Below, piece after piece: positions 1 through 10,510 of a stretch of DNA of 64,000 nucleotides; position 1 is the stretch's first letter; the number at the start of each line of letters is the position of its first letter. Source of the stretch: CAJBLF01 sp964613015. GTDB taxonomy: Bacteria; Patescibacteriota; Gracilibacteria; Absconditabacterales; Absconditicoccaceae. The position numbers and the translations under genes were made by a program. The notes beneath the pieces are model-generated. The model worked only from the letters and a program-made list of their open reading frames with translations. It was not told where the DNA came from and ran no database searches. The stretch spans positions 1-64,000 of the forward strand of contig CAZTFP010000001.1 in assembly GCA_964613015.1 (NCBI GenBank), written 5' to 3'.

Positions 1-72
1 GGCTGACGAGATTCGAACTCGCGACATCCTGCGTCACAGGCAGGCGCTCTAACCAACTGAGCTACAGCCGCC
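1..72 (-). tRNA. tRNA-His (GUG), 3' end cut by window edge
   Basis: The reverse strand folds as a cloverleaf: D-arm GCTC...GAGC, anticodon stem CCTGC/GCAGG with loop CTGTGAC (anticodon GTG), and a T-arm with TTCGAAT. The 5' end carries an extra G before the 7-bp acceptor strand GCGGCTG, the G-1 that marks tRNA-His. The matching CAGCC is seen; the last acceptor bases and discriminator lie outside the window. Confidence 0.93.
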
Positions 73-98
73 ATTACATAAAAATCGATGCGCGCGTA

Positions 99-126
99 TA
101 TGTATTCTTTTCTCTCCCAAAATCAA
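99..126 (-). promoter_or_regulatory. Candidate promoter of tRNA-His
   Basis: On the minus strand TTGATT (126-121) and TACATA (104-99) are separated by 16 bases and lie about 27 bases upstream of the mature tRNA 5' end, as expected for a sigma70-type promoter with a short leader. This is inferred from motif and spacing only. Confidence 0.5.
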
Positions 127-194
127 GAAATAGTATACAATTAGTAATAACCATTTTTGATAAAAGCCTATATAGTCTATATTCTTTTGTTGTT

Positions 195-256
195 TAGGTA
201 AATTTACCTATGTAGTACCTATAAACTCTTTAATAGATATATAGACAGATGTCTAT
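195..256. promoter_or_regulatory. Inverted repeats between tRNA-His and the pseudouridine synthase gene
   Basis: The divergent spacer holds a perfect 16-bp palindrome TAGGTAAATTTACCTA (195-210) and a 7+2+7 inverted repeat ATAGACA-GA-TGTCTAT (241-256). Fragments of both recur just downstream (ATAGACAG near 285, TAGGTAAACT near 301). They could be binding sites for a regulator of either flanking gene. The rest of 73-351 holds nothing else I recognise. Confidence 0.4.
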
Positions 257-312
257 AATCTGGTTTATCTATTTAGTCCTTCTTGCAAATAGACAGGTGA
301 TAGGTAAACTAC

Positions 313-341
313 TTGATACATTTTTACTTTTTCGTTATTGT
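313..341 (+). promoter_or_regulatory. Candidate promoter of the pseudouridine synthase gene
   Basis: TTGATA (313-318), a 17-base spacer and TATTGT (336-341) form a good sigma70-like promoter. The start codon at 352 is only 10 bases past the -10 box, so the transcript would be leaderless or nearly so, which agrees with the lack of a ribosome binding site. Confidence 0.5.
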
Positions 342-351
342 AGATATTATT

Positions 352-1335
352 ATGGAAATAAGAATAGATAAAACAGCTTCTGACCAGAGATTTGATAGAT
401 TTTTGAGAAAATGGTTTAAAAAATATCCGCAAGTTCGCTTAGCCGACATTTATAGTACAATTAGGAAATGATTGATAAAAGTCAATGGTAAAAGAGCAAA
501 AGAAGAATATAGAATTAAAATAGGTGATATTGTTCAAATAGATGATAAAGTTCAGATGGGAAGTGAAGATTTATCATTATTGATTAGTCAAAAAGATCGT
601 AAACTAGAAAAAGTAGACACCAAGAAAATACAACAACAGATTCTCTATGAAGATTGACATCGAATTGTTTTCGATAAGCCCGCTGGTATCCCTATGCATC
701 CTTGAAATAAACATCGAAATGATCTTTGTATGAATGATTATTTAGATAAGTATGCTGAGGAATATAAAACCGCCACTTTCAAACCTTCGTTTGGATATAG
801 ACTCGATAGAGATACTTCATGAGTTTTGATTGCTGCCAAAAGCTATGAGGCATTACAGTACATCAATAGTATTATTAGAGAAAGAGATATCGACAAATAT
901 TATTTAGCCTTTGTTATAGGTAAATTTCCTGAACATCTTATTATCAAAAAACCTTTGACTAAGACATACACCAAAGAATTTGATAGATCTCAGGTCAAGG
1001 TAGATTATGATAATTGATTAGAAGCTAAAACTGAATGTTGGTTGGAGCAGTTTATTAAACATCCACAACTTGGACCGATTTCTTTGTTGAAAATCAAGAT
1101 TCACACATGAAGAATGCACCAAATCAGAGTCCATGTCAGTAGTGAATGATTTCCTGTTCTTTGAGATATTGTCTATGGTAATCCATCAGTCAATAGAATC
1201 CTTTATTCGTTATTGGGTATCAATAGACAGTTGCTTCATTGTCGAAAATATAGTTTTCTCGATCCATTTCAAAATGATCAAATAACTTTTGAATCACCTA
1301 TACCTGCTGATTTTCAAAAAATACTCCACTTATAA
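352..1335 (+). CDS. RluA/RluD-family 23S rRNA pseudouridine synthase
   Basis: Isomerises uridines to pseudouridine in RNA, most likely 23S rRNA; the exact target cannot be told. The 327-residue protein has an N-terminal S4-like RNA-binding segment (about residues 25-65), then the catalytic domain with the motif GYRLDRDTSG (near residue 150; Asp is the nucleophile) and the C-terminal GRMHQIRVH segment of the family. UGA codons must be read as Gly: they fall in MHPGNKH, DTSG and TGRMHQIR, each a conserved glycine. Start ATG 352 sits just after a promoter with no SD. CGA in LHC-CGA-KYSF is read here as Trp. It reads away from tRNA-His and is followed by two small membrane proteins. Confidence 0.93.
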
Positions 1336-1405
1336 AAATAATTTGATTTTCTCTACAAAAACAATAAAGTTTGCTGACTTTATTTTATTCTTTATGTTAT
1401 TCATA

Positions 1406-1744
1406 ATGAAAAAGGTTTTTTGGACTTCTGTATTTTGGCTTATTGTTGTTTTTGGATTTGCCTTCTATATGAAAATGTTTGATGTGAATATGGCATCAAC
1501 TATAAGTACTTGGTTGGGTGCAACCACTATAACAACTAGTGGAGAAACTATCCCTACTTCTGGTGCTACAAATGAAGTTATGAGCTGAATCAATGGTCTA
1601 CAAGCTACACTTACTGATATGCAAACTAAACTTGATATACTTGTGGGTACAGCTACGCCAACAGTTACTCCAACTCCTGTAGTTGTTCCTACTACCTGAA
1701 TGATACCAAATGCTTCTGGAATCGTCCAACCAAGAACTAAATAG
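1406..1744 (+). CDS. Small membrane-anchored protein, paralogous N-terminus to the next gene
   Basis: Unrecognised 112-residue protein. An N-terminal membrane segment (about residues 5-24, after MKKVFWTSVFWL) is followed by a Thr/Ser/Pro-rich exposed tail with a short coiled-coil-like stretch (GLQATLTDMQTKLDILVG) and a TPTVTPTPVVVPTTG low-complexity region. The first 25 residues match the start of the following gene (MKKIFWTTIFWL), so the pair looks duplicated and probably shares a membrane address. Two UGA codons are read as Gly. No SD is seen. Confidence 0.7.
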
Positions 1745-1795
1745 TCGTTGGATGAAAACAAAACGGTAAAACTTTATTTTTTTGCTCTTACGAGT

Positions 1796-2464
1796 ATGAA
1801 AAAAATATTTTGGACTACCATATTTTGGTTGCTTGTTATTTTTTTGTTTCGATCATATATGAGATTATTTAATCAGTCACTTAGTTTGCGCATAGGTTCA
1901 CGATTTGGTAAGGTACCTCAACAGATTTGTTTGACGGGGAATGATACTTCTGGTCTTACCAATCAACTTGCTACTATTCAAACTCAACTTGATTCTATAA
2001 CCCAAAAACTTCAATCTGAACCTGACACAACACCACAAACTTCCCTATTTCAGACAACTACTCCTACCAAGGTTGCTCTCTATTATTTCAATCAATTAGC
2101 AGATCAAAAATTATCTCCAGCACAACAAATAAATATAACTTCGATCCTTCCTGTATATCGTATTTTTCCTGCTAGTAAAAATTTGCTTATAGATACTATC
2201 AATGAGTTGATTAAAGGAAATTTGACTCCCAACGAACAGCAGCAATGATTTACTACAGAGTTTCCTATTACTGGATTTACCTTGTTGTCTGCTGATATTG
2301 CTACAGATGGGACTTTGACACTCCAGTTTTCTGAAGTACCAGGATTTACCGATTGATGATCTGCTCGTATGTTGATTTTGTCTACGCTTATCAAAAAAAC
2401 AGTACTTCAATTTCCCAGTGTAAAAAATATTGTGTTTATTCCGGAAACACTCTTTCAACCATAA
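1796..2464 (+). CDS. Membrane-anchored GerMN-domain protein
   Basis: A 222-residue protein with an N-terminal membrane anchor (MKKIFWTTIFWLLVIF), a Gln-rich coiled-coil linker (QLATIQTQLDSITQKLQ) and, from about residue 95, a domain resembling GerMN/sporulation lipoprotein domains: strand pattern LTLQFSEVPGF, a helix LILSTLIKKTVLQFPSV and the end NIVFIPE. GerMN domains are small extracytoplasmic alpha-beta folds in cell-envelope lipoproteins; the function here is unknown. An upstream in-frame ATG (1748) exists, but 1796 is preferred because it aligns with the start of the neighbouring paralogue. UGA encodes Gly at several sites. Confidence 0.72.
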
Positions 2465-2497
2465 TTATATTATAAAATTCATGCCATTGGTCATCTA

Positions 2498-2527
2498 TTG
2501 ACTTTCTGTTTTTTATATTTTTATATT
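2498..2527 (+). promoter_or_regulatory. Candidate promoter for the 2596 gene
   Basis: TTGACT (2498-2503) is followed after 17-18 bases by TTATAT/TATATT (2521-2527). The leader of about 65 bases ends in a strong SD, AAGGAGG (2581-2587), 8 bases before ATG 2596. Such an SD is unusual in this window. Confidence 0.55.
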
Positions 2528-2595
2528 TGATTTTTATACATAAATAGATACAAGTAATAAATACAAAAAATAAACACAAAAAGGAGGAACAAAAA

Positions 2596-3198
2596 ATGAG
2601 TGATTATAGTAAACAAGAACTAATCAGACAATGGATCGAAATTTATGAAACATACTTTGGATATTCAGATTGTACGTTTGATGAAGATTTGATACCTGAT
2701 TGGTATAATTCAAACAAGCATTATGGTATTTTGGTTATGGAAAATGTATCATTAGATGAAACAATAGATGCATGTGAACAACAATCTGAAGTTATCTGGA
2801 ATCTTTCGGATTATATTGGATCTGCTCGACCTGATATAATAGATTCTAGGGAGCCAAATTCAGATTATTGTATTATCTTTGAAAATGTTCATGAAGCTAG
2901 AAGAGGTAGAGAAACGAATGAAGATGAAATTCAAGAAAAGGGTATTACCCTGTTGGAAAGATTGTTACTAGATATCTACAATTATCATTTCTATCATTCT
3001 CATTTAGATCAAAATTCTACTACTGGCTGTAGCGGTTCGGTTATATCTTCTAAATTCGACTTTGAAGATGAAAAAATTATGACAGTTAGTGCAATTGGTA
3101 TCAATAGTGAATCAATAAAAATTGGATCATTTGATATTAATCGACTCAATAACTCACGAGTAAAAATTCGCCCTTATTTATATTATTGCGAAACATAA
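2596..3198 (+). CDS. Hypothetical acidic cytoplasmic protein with strong SD
   Basis: Unrecognised 200-residue protein without a signal peptide or membrane segment, rich in Asp/Glu and Tyr. It opens MSDYSKQELIRQWIEIYE and has a helical central part. It is monocistronic, with its own promoter, an AAGGAGG ribosome binding site and its own terminator, which suggests independent and possibly strong expression. It contains no UGA-Gly codon although glycine is present as GGN, unlike its neighbours; with so few glycines this could be chance. Confidence 0.72.
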   Translation: MSDYSKQELIRQWIEIYETYFGYSDCTFDEDLIPDWYNSNKHYGILVMENVSLDETIDACEQQSEVIWNLSDYIGSARPDIIDSREPNSDYCIIFENVHEARRGRETNEDEIQEKGITLLERLLLDIYNYHFYHSHLDQNSTTGCSGSVISSKFDFEDEKIMTVSAIGINSESIKIGSFDINRLNNSRVKIRPYLYYCET

Positions 3199-3216
3199 TA
3201 TATCATTATGAATATC

Positions 3217-3245
3217 AGCCCAACGTTTTCGTTGAGGCTTTTTTT
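3217..3245 (+). terminator. Rho-independent terminator
   Basis: The stem AGCC-CAACG / CGTTG-(A)-GGCT with a TTTT loop is followed by a run of seven T, right after the 2596 gene. Confidence 0.85.
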
Positions 3246-3363
3246 GTTCGTATCAAAAATAAAAGAATCAAAAATAAATTTTAATTCGAAATTATAGGTT
3301 CAAGAAAATGTGTTTTTGTATTATGAAATGTTTTATAATCGACATCTTTATTGTAGAATCTAT

Positions 3364-3392
3364 TTTGCATTTTATTGACAAATCATTATACT
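3364..3392 (+). promoter_or_regulatory. Candidate promoter of the 1742-residue protein gene
   Basis: TTTGCA (3364-3369), 17 bases, TATACT (3387-3392). An overlapping TTGACA at 3375-3380 lacks a good -10 box at the right distance. The remaining part of 3246-3494 has no gene I can support. Confidence 0.4.
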
Positions 3393-3494
3393 TATATTTA
3401 GTTTAAAGCATAAATCACTAAGCTCAAAATATCAATAAATTCATATATAAAATTTACCTGTAAACGAATTTACTTTCTTACTATTATTTACTCT

Positions 3495-6400
3495 ATGGCA
3501 TATAAAAAAGGAAAAGGCACAAAGCAAAAAAATGTCCAAGAAAAAGATCAACAAAAAAACCCTGACATTGACGCAAACAAAAAGAATATTTCAGCTGGTT
3601 TTTTGGATGAGCTCAAGGGTGCATTTACCAATTTTGATAAACTTGAAGAATCTGAAAGAAATGAAAACTATGGTAACAAAGAATACCTAGAGCAATTTTG
3701 GGAATATTTCAAAAAAACCCACCCCAATCTCTTGGATAAAATAGATAGAAAAGATTTGCCCGTATATATCCAAGCACTTGAAAATAAATGATTTTCAATC
3801 CAAAATATAAAAGAAAATGCAGGTAAACTTACTGAAGAATTTAAAGATGAAGATACAGAAATTCATGTTATAGATAAAAGTCTTTCTGGATTACAAAAAT
3901 TTTGTGTCGACGATATGAACAATGTCCCAGATGGCACTTTCAAGAAATTTGCTGATGCAGCATGATTTGATCATACTACCTTAGAACTTTCTCCTGATGG
4001 GAAAATACATATTTTAGATGATCTTCCTGTCGTTTGGAAAAATTTTCTTGAAAAAGAAGGTATTACGTTATGAGAGACTGCTACAGCACAGGCTGAACGT
4101 ATATTGACTCCAAATTATAATCCGACGGAAAGAATTATGGTTACTGTTGCTATTGCCAAGATAAAAAAAGAGCTTAAGGGTAGTTTAAAAACAGCATTTT
4201 CTACTAGATTCCCTTTGTCGGTGGATATATTTAGTAGCTGCCAAGATTTGCTTACTTTCAAAGATGACTTGAAGAATTTTATTGATGATCATGCGAGTGA
4301 AATTGATGAATCATTAGCGAAAAAACTTGATGGTATTATTGTCACTAATGGTGATATTTATAAAGAACTTACTAAATCATGAAGAAAATTTGATGATACC
4401 AAATGATTTTCGGAACGAGAACAGTATTTTAGACGTATTTTCAATAAATTAGTAACTCGTCAGTTGTTTGAGGAAGTACAAAAAACAGAAGAAACTATCG
4501 ATCATTATATTACTGCGATGGGAAATACATTCAAACAGTTTCCTCCTTATGTAAATGATATTCTTCAAATGGATGAGTATAGATTCAATGCTAAAAATAT
4601 TTCTGTTGTTGATCCTTCTTTTGATGGCGATATGCACGATATGGAAGATCAAATCATTGATTTGGATACTCAGTTTAAAATTGCTCCCGATGACAAAAAA
4701 AATGAACTAAGAGGAAAAATAAAAGCAGTCAGGCAACAAATGGAACAACGTAGATGGCAAGCATATATAACATTTCTTAGAACCAAAAATGCTCCACTTG
4801 CTGATGTCTTTGTTCAGTTGGTTGGTAGTAAATTTGATTTTTCTGCGCTATCTACTGATCATCAACAATTGCTTGTGAATGTACTTATCAAAAACAAACT
4901 TGAAGACACTATCAAAAATAAAGTACCTGAATTACTTTCCGTCAAAGAGGAAGAACTTACTCAATTTGTCCACGATTTTTTTGATCTCAAAAAAATGGAT
5001 ATAACCATTCCGACAAGATATGGTCCTGTTTCTCTTACTTTTCTCAAAAAAGAATTTTTGGCTAGTGTGCGTACACAACTTCCTGCGATCAATGATTTGG
5101 AAGATATAAAAAATTTGCCACTCAATTTTGTGACTCAACTCACTGATAGTAATGCTGCGTTTTTTGAAGATAGTCTTATATTTAATTCACTCTATGAAGA
5201 TTTTGTTGCAAAAAATGGAAACTTTCGTCTCAATGATGGCTATAAAGTGAGTATCAAAAAAGATGGAAAACTAGTCGAATGATATCTTTCTCCGTATTGT
5301 CCTATTGAGGAATACAATACCAATAGAGAGGATCGTAATGGAAAAGAATTATATCTCTATTCTGAACCTATTTCTGCTCCCAATCAACAAAGAGAGCTTG
5401 TTATGCGACCACATGAAGAATGAAAATCATCCATTCCTGTAGTTATCAAAGATACTGATCAATCGGCGTGTGATATGGAGATTTTGGATAAAAAAATCAA
5501 TCTCAATGGTGATGCTTTCTGAGCTTTGCTTTTTGGTTATGTACTTTGACAACAGAGCATGAATACGTCTATGTCATCAGAAAGAGAAAAAGAATTGGCT
5601 GAAAAAATTGGTACACTTGCTACGTATAAGGAAAAAGAAGAATGAGAGGAAGAGGTGGTAGAACCAGTAGTAGAAACACCTGAAAAATCATTGGAAAATT
5701 CAGAAAAAGATAAATTTAAGGCTGATCGAAAAAATCTCAAATGATACTGATTTCCCGAAGAAAAATATAAAGATAATTCTGGCTTTGTCGTCTGATCAAG
5801 GTTGTTTATCCCTTTTGCTAGTAGTGAAGTTCCTCCTGTAGAGACAGGTAGGGCTTGGGTACAAATGGAAATAACTCGTATCGACGAAGCCAAATGAACC
5901 TTTACCATAAAATTTCATGGGGGAGAATTGCGTCTTGGAAAATCTGAATGAGCGACAAAAGAATTGTCTATGCATTCTGATTCTATCAAGGGTATCAAAA
6001 CTGCTTTTGGTGATAATATCTATAAGGTACCTGATATGACATGAATATCATTTGACCAACAAATGGAAAAAATGATGAGCTGATTGGTTGCCAAAGATTT
6101 AGATAAATATTTTGGATCTTTACAATTTAATTGATCCAAATTTACCTATACTCTCTGAAATTATGTAGGAAAAGAAATTACCCATTTTGGTGTGTATGAA
6201 CCAAAAGCTATAGGTGAATCCGTTGATCAAGAGAGCGGTAAATTGATTTTGTATAAAATCAAACCAAATGGTAATGGGACAATAACTGTTTCCGGAGATT
6301 CTGCAAAAAATAATTATGCAAAAAACTTTCCTGCTCGTGATATGGATTATACTACTTTTATGCTGTTTATTAAAGAAAAATGACTACAACCAAAGTGTAA

Positions 6401-8723
6401 AGAACAGGTTCAAGAAATCGATAAAAAATCTGAGGCAAACGAAGAAGAAACTCCTGTAACTGTCCGCTGATTTAGTATTAACAACATCTTTAGTTTTTTC
6501 AAAAATGGTGTAAATAAACTCCAAGATGGTATCAAAAAATATGATGAAGCAAGAACAGAAGATCTTACGGATATTCTTACCAATAAGGGTCAGCTTTGGG
6601 GTAAAATATGATGATATCTTAGCCCTTTTTCCAGGATTTCTGGTGCGTTTGGTGCTATGGGTGCTGAGGCTTTTCTTGATAGAGACAATAGAGTATGGAA
6701 AAAAATCGATGCAATAATGAAGTATTTTGATGATTATGATTATACCAAATTGTATAATAGTGTTATTGGACCAATGCTTGCTGGTAAAATTAAAGTAGTA
6801 CCTCACTATAAAATAGCAGCTATGTTGCTCATCCATCTCAAAAAATGAAAATGACCATATGCAAAAAAATTACCTACTGCAGAAGGTAAGCGAGTTGGTC
6901 TTGTATTGGGAAATGCTCATCAAGAAAGATATCTTGCTATCAGGGAAAAAAGAATCAGAGATCTCGAACAAAATGCTCATATTTATGGCGGTCCATGGGC
7001 AGATCAAGTCAAAAATGAATTGGTAGAATTGGAAATGAGATATATTGTCCATGTCATGGATGGTAGGCATATGTGAGTCAATGATGATGACAAAACCAAA
7101 TATCATTTTCAAGATAAATATTCCAAAAAGTTTTGTGATGAATTGGAAACTGCATATACATGATTTTATAAACAGAGTACAGTGGAAGAATGATTTACCA
7201 AAAATCAAGATGTTAACTTTGAATTTGCTAGAGTAGAATATTTTAGACAATTGGAAGATAGACCACAACAAGCGCTTCCTTTTCTCAAAGTTATGGCTAC
7301 CAAAGCTATTAATGATACCCAATGGCAAGTCTTTGAAACTGCTGTGTTGACTTGATTACTTTCTTGAGTGTTTCTCAATATGACGTATTCAACTACGCAA
7401 TCATATATCCAGAAAATTTGTAGAACGAGATGATTCATTCCATGAATTTTTGCAAAAGATATAAGACACCAATCAAAAATGCAAAGACTTTTGGATTTGT
7501 ATAGTGGAAATAAATTTACTACTGAAACAAAATATAATCCAACTGAGTATTCTTATAGACAAAATAAGTGACCATGAGGATTTATTAATACTTTGGTTGA
7601 TTCTAAAAAACCAGGTAATGGTTGGATGGAGGTTCCATGAAGAATGAAAAAAATTAGTGATTTCCTTCAATTAACGTGAAAAAATGATGCTGGAAAGACA
7701 TTGTTGGATTTGTATGCTGATCCTACATTATCTATGTCAGATAAATTATTACTTGAAGAATATATAAGTAAAAGTAATGAAAAAAATGAATCTTTAGATT
7801 CTGAGGTTGAACAAAACACTTCTTCACTTACTTGATCTATTTTGACAAAAAGTCAGAGTGTGGTAGAAAAAATGATAAAAATCGATCAAGATGGATTTGC
7901 AGGAAAAGATGGTGATGCTAAACAAAATATGGCAGATTTTTCTTCTCAGATGGAAGAAGCTATTTCGTCGCACACTAACATTTCAGAAACAACAATAAAT
8001 ATTCTTATAGAAAAGTTTTTTAATTGGTTCCCTGTTTTTTCATGAGCAAAAAAAACTGAGCTTATCAAAAGATTAAAACGATGTCAAAATCATAAAGAAT
8101 CTGCAGATGTTGAGGATATTATGTACTATACTATTGTATGAGAAATTCTTAATTCTGTAGCAAGGCCACCAGCTCATGTTCCTGAAGAATTAGAATGAGC
8201 TTTGAATGCTCGAAAGAATTTTTTTATTCAAAATATTGATGTTATTCTTAGTCCGAGTGCTATTTCTTCATCCTTTGGTATCCAATATGTAGGAGATCTC
8301 AAAAAATATGCTTCGCCTGAATTGGTTCCATGGGAGGAATCGGCCATGTTATTGGATAGAGAAGATAAAGCTATGGCTACTTATTGACTCTCAAAAGAAG
8401 AGCAAAAACCAATCAAAGATATCCAAAATAAATTTAGAAGGCAAAATTGTGTTAATAAACCACTTTATGATACAGCAGATATGCTCTTTAAAAAGTGTTG
8501 AGTGACTAATCGTTTTAGAAAAGAAACTATTAGTTCACAAAAAAACACTTCTGATAATAAAAAACTACTACCACCCAAAGCTACGTGAGCTAAAATAAAA
8601 AATGCTGAGGTCACAGAAAAAGTAAGACAAATATTGGAAGGAAAAAATCTTGAAGAAGAAGTTGATAATAATTATATCCCTGAAACTACTTATGATGACG
8701 ACTATGATAATTATACGTATTAG
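3495..8723 (+). CDS. Giant hypothetical protein, 1742 residues
   Basis: One continuous frame from ATG 3495 to TAG 8723 when UGA is read as Gly; under the standard code it breaks into more than a dozen pieces. No family recognised. No N-terminal signal peptide: it begins with a Lys/Gln-rich segment (MAYKKGKGTKQKNVQEKDQQ). Residues up to about 620 are mostly helical and charged. A Glu-rich linker lies near residue 715-745 (KEEGEEEVVEPVVETPEKS), followed by a more beta-rich part (about 760-960), a second helical half, and an acidic, Asp/Tyr-rich C-terminus. A few weakly hydrophobic stretches (around ISGAFGAMGAEAF, and near residue 1285) are not clear membrane spans. It is transcribed alone. Its size in a reduced genome suggests a structural or host-interaction role, but nothing shows that directly. 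Confidence 0.85.
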
Positions 8724-8750
8724 TGGTATATCATATCTTTAAGTTTTTCT

Positions 8751-8906
8751 ATGATTTTCTTATTTTCTTGACTTTCTCCTCTTTTTGGATATTACGTGAA
8801 TATGAAACAAAAAAATATCGATTGTTTTTGAAATTATAAACTACTTCGTCCATTTTATAGACTCGTACTTTATATATCAAAATTCATCGATATAATATCG
8901 ACATAA
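8751..8906 (+). CDS. Possible 51-residue small protein
   Basis: An open frame from ATG 8751 to TAA 8906 if the two TGA codons are read as Gly. The product would start MIFLFSGLSPLFGYYV and be hydrophobic/basic. There is no SD, no recognisable homologue and no independent sign of coding; its 3' end overlaps a TATAAT-containing palindrome. It occupies an otherwise empty 248-bp spacer before tmk. Confidence 0.25.
8887..8901 (+). promoter_or_regulatory. Palindrome over a TATAAT box upstream of tmk
   Basis: TCGATATAATATCGA is a perfect 15-base palindrome centred on A and contains the consensus -10 hexamer TATAAT (8891-8896). No convincing -35 box is seen. An operator overlapping the tmk promoter is the simplest reading. 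Confidence 0.4.
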
Positions 8907-8971
8907 TAAAAACCCTTAAGAAAATCAGTTTTTTTATTGTGTCTCAATTATTTACTTTAAAACAAAATTTT

Positions 8972-9556
8972 ATGAAAGGAAAATTCATCGTTTTTTATGG
9001 AATTAATAATTTGGGTAAAACTACTCAGGCAAAATTACTCATTGAAAAACTTCAGCAGCAGGGAATCCAGGTAGAATTTACAAAATATGCTCATTATGAT
9101 CTTGAACCTACAGGGAAGTTGATAAATGATTATCTCAGAGAGGGCAATCCTCACAATTTTTCTCCGAGAGAATTTCAGCTTCTTCATTTTGCTGAAAGAC
9201 TCCAATACGAGCCTATTCTCAAAAAAAAACTTGATCAGGGAATTACGGTGGTTGCCGAAGATTATTTTCCGACTGCTATTGCGTGGGGAACTGGAGCAGG
9301 TGTAGACCAAGATTTTTTGGAATACTTGTATAAGTTCATTCGCCATGAAGATTTAGGATTCCTTTTTGATGGTAATAGATTTACTGAAGCTATTGAATCT
9401 GGCCATAAACATGAAACCGATAATCCATTGGTAGAAAAAGTGCGTGAAGTACATATGGATTTAGCACAAAAATATGGTTGGTTACCTATCAATGCCAATG
9501 ATACTATCGCTAATATTCATGAAAAAATTTGGGATTCCGTTTCCCAAATCATATAA
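8972..9556 (+). CDS. tmk: Thymidylate kinase (dTMP kinase)
   Basis: Phosphorylates dTMP to dTDP in the cytoplasm for DNA synthesis. The 194-residue protein begins MKGKFIVFYGINNLGKTTQA, a P-loop at residues 9-17 (GINNLGKTT) in the place of the family's EGIDGAGKT. It continues with the substrate-binding region around LREGNPHNFSPREFQLL and the DYFPTAIAWG segment, where the usual DRY...AYQ signature is changed. ATG 8972 is chosen over GTG 8939 because it gives the canonical family N-terminus. Unusually for this window it contains no UGA codon. Followed by a terminator. Confidence 0.85.
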   Translation: MKGKFIVFYGINNLGKTTQAKLLIEKLQQQGIQVEFTKYAHYDLEPTGKLINDYLREGNPHNFSPREFQLLHFAERLQYEPILKKKLDQGITVVAEDYFPTAIAWGTGAGVDQDFLEYLYKFIRHEDLGFLFDGNRFTEAIESGHKHETDNPLVEKVREVHMDLAQKYGWLPINANDTIANIHEKIWDSVSQII

Positions 9557-9571
9557 ATTGTTTCCTTATAT

Positions 9572-9601
9572 CTCCTGACGTATTGTCGGGAGTTTTTTTT
9601 T
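9572..9601 (+). terminator. Rho-independent terminator after tmk
   Basis: CTCCTGAC / GTCGGGAG stem (one G.U pair), loop GTATT, then a run of T. Confidence 0.85.
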
Positions 9602-9675
9602 GAATAAAAACTAGAAAAACGCTATGGATTCTGTATATACTATATCGATTGCTTTTATTGTTAAGGAAATATATC

Positions 9676-10464
9676 GTGTCACCACGTGCTAAGATACTCG
9701 CTTTGACTTCGTTTTTCACATTTACTTTTGCTCTTATGTTTTTTGCGTTGGTGCAAAACTATGCTCATGCTGGAGTGACTTCATTAGTAAATGATCGTAG
9801 TCTTGGTACCGTCAATTCCGCCGATATCCCATCTAGTATAGATCATGAAATTGTTCCTAATTTTGGAACACATCACCAAGAAGCTGGTTTTGATTTTGAT
9901 AGTGATGATTCTTTCCAGAAATATTTGAGTCCTGATCATCCTTTGCACGATATTGATTATATACCGACAGACTTGGTTCCTATTGACTCTAATTTTACTG
10001 CCAATGATTCTAGAAGTTTTAAACTTAGACAAGAAGCATCAATATATTTCGCTGATATGGCTTGGCATTTCCGACACGCATTCAGTGGTGATAGATTGTA
10101 TATATCAAGTGCCTATAGAAGTATTTGATTACAGGATTACCTTATCAAACAATGATGTGCTTTGATAAAATGTGCAGCCATAGGGACCAGTGAACATCAA
10201 GCGTGATTGGCTGTAGATATCAAAGTTATTGCAAAATCAGGTAAAGCCTATTCTTTGGATGCTGCTTATCCCAACAAATATTCTGATCGACTCAAAGCCA
10301 ATGCTGCTACTTTTGGATTTCATAATACTTATCAGAAATGAGTAGCCGTGGATGGTAAAATTATCGAATGACGACACCGAAGATATCTTTGAACTACATT
10401 AGCCAAAATACTTACTGAAAATAATCAAACGCTTGCGGAATACTACGCATCAATCCAATATTAA
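9676..10464 (+). CDS. VanY-type D-alanyl-D-alanine carboxypeptidase (M15B)
   Basis: Zinc carboxypeptidase expected to trim peptidoglycan stem peptides outside the membrane. The 262-residue protein has a signal peptide or membrane anchor (about residues 5-32, ending AHA), then the M15B domain: SSAYRSIG, the zinc motif SEHQAGLAVD (His about residue 174, Asp seven residues on) and the C-terminal catalytic/zinc segment that reads EGWHWRYLG only if CGA is Trp (codons at 10372 and 10378; the Arg is AGA). A third CGA at 10288 lies on the family Trp of SDWLKANAA. UGA is Gly in SIGLQ, HQAGLAVD and YLG. GTG 9676 is preferred for its AAGGA SD and a normal signal peptide; TTG 9649 is an alternative start. 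Confidence 0.9.
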
Positions 10465-10510
10465 CCATTCAACGTATAGATTTTTACATTTATTATTTAC
10501 CTATTGTCCT

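Noticed and set aside
3375..3380. TTGACA as the -35 box for the giant gene.
   Set aside because: No good -10 hexamer lies 16-18 bases downstream; TTTGCA/TATACT fits better.
4449..4652. Minus-strand frame inside the 1742-residue gene.
   Set aside because: Shadow of a strongly coding plus-strand frame; no independent ribosome site or conservation.
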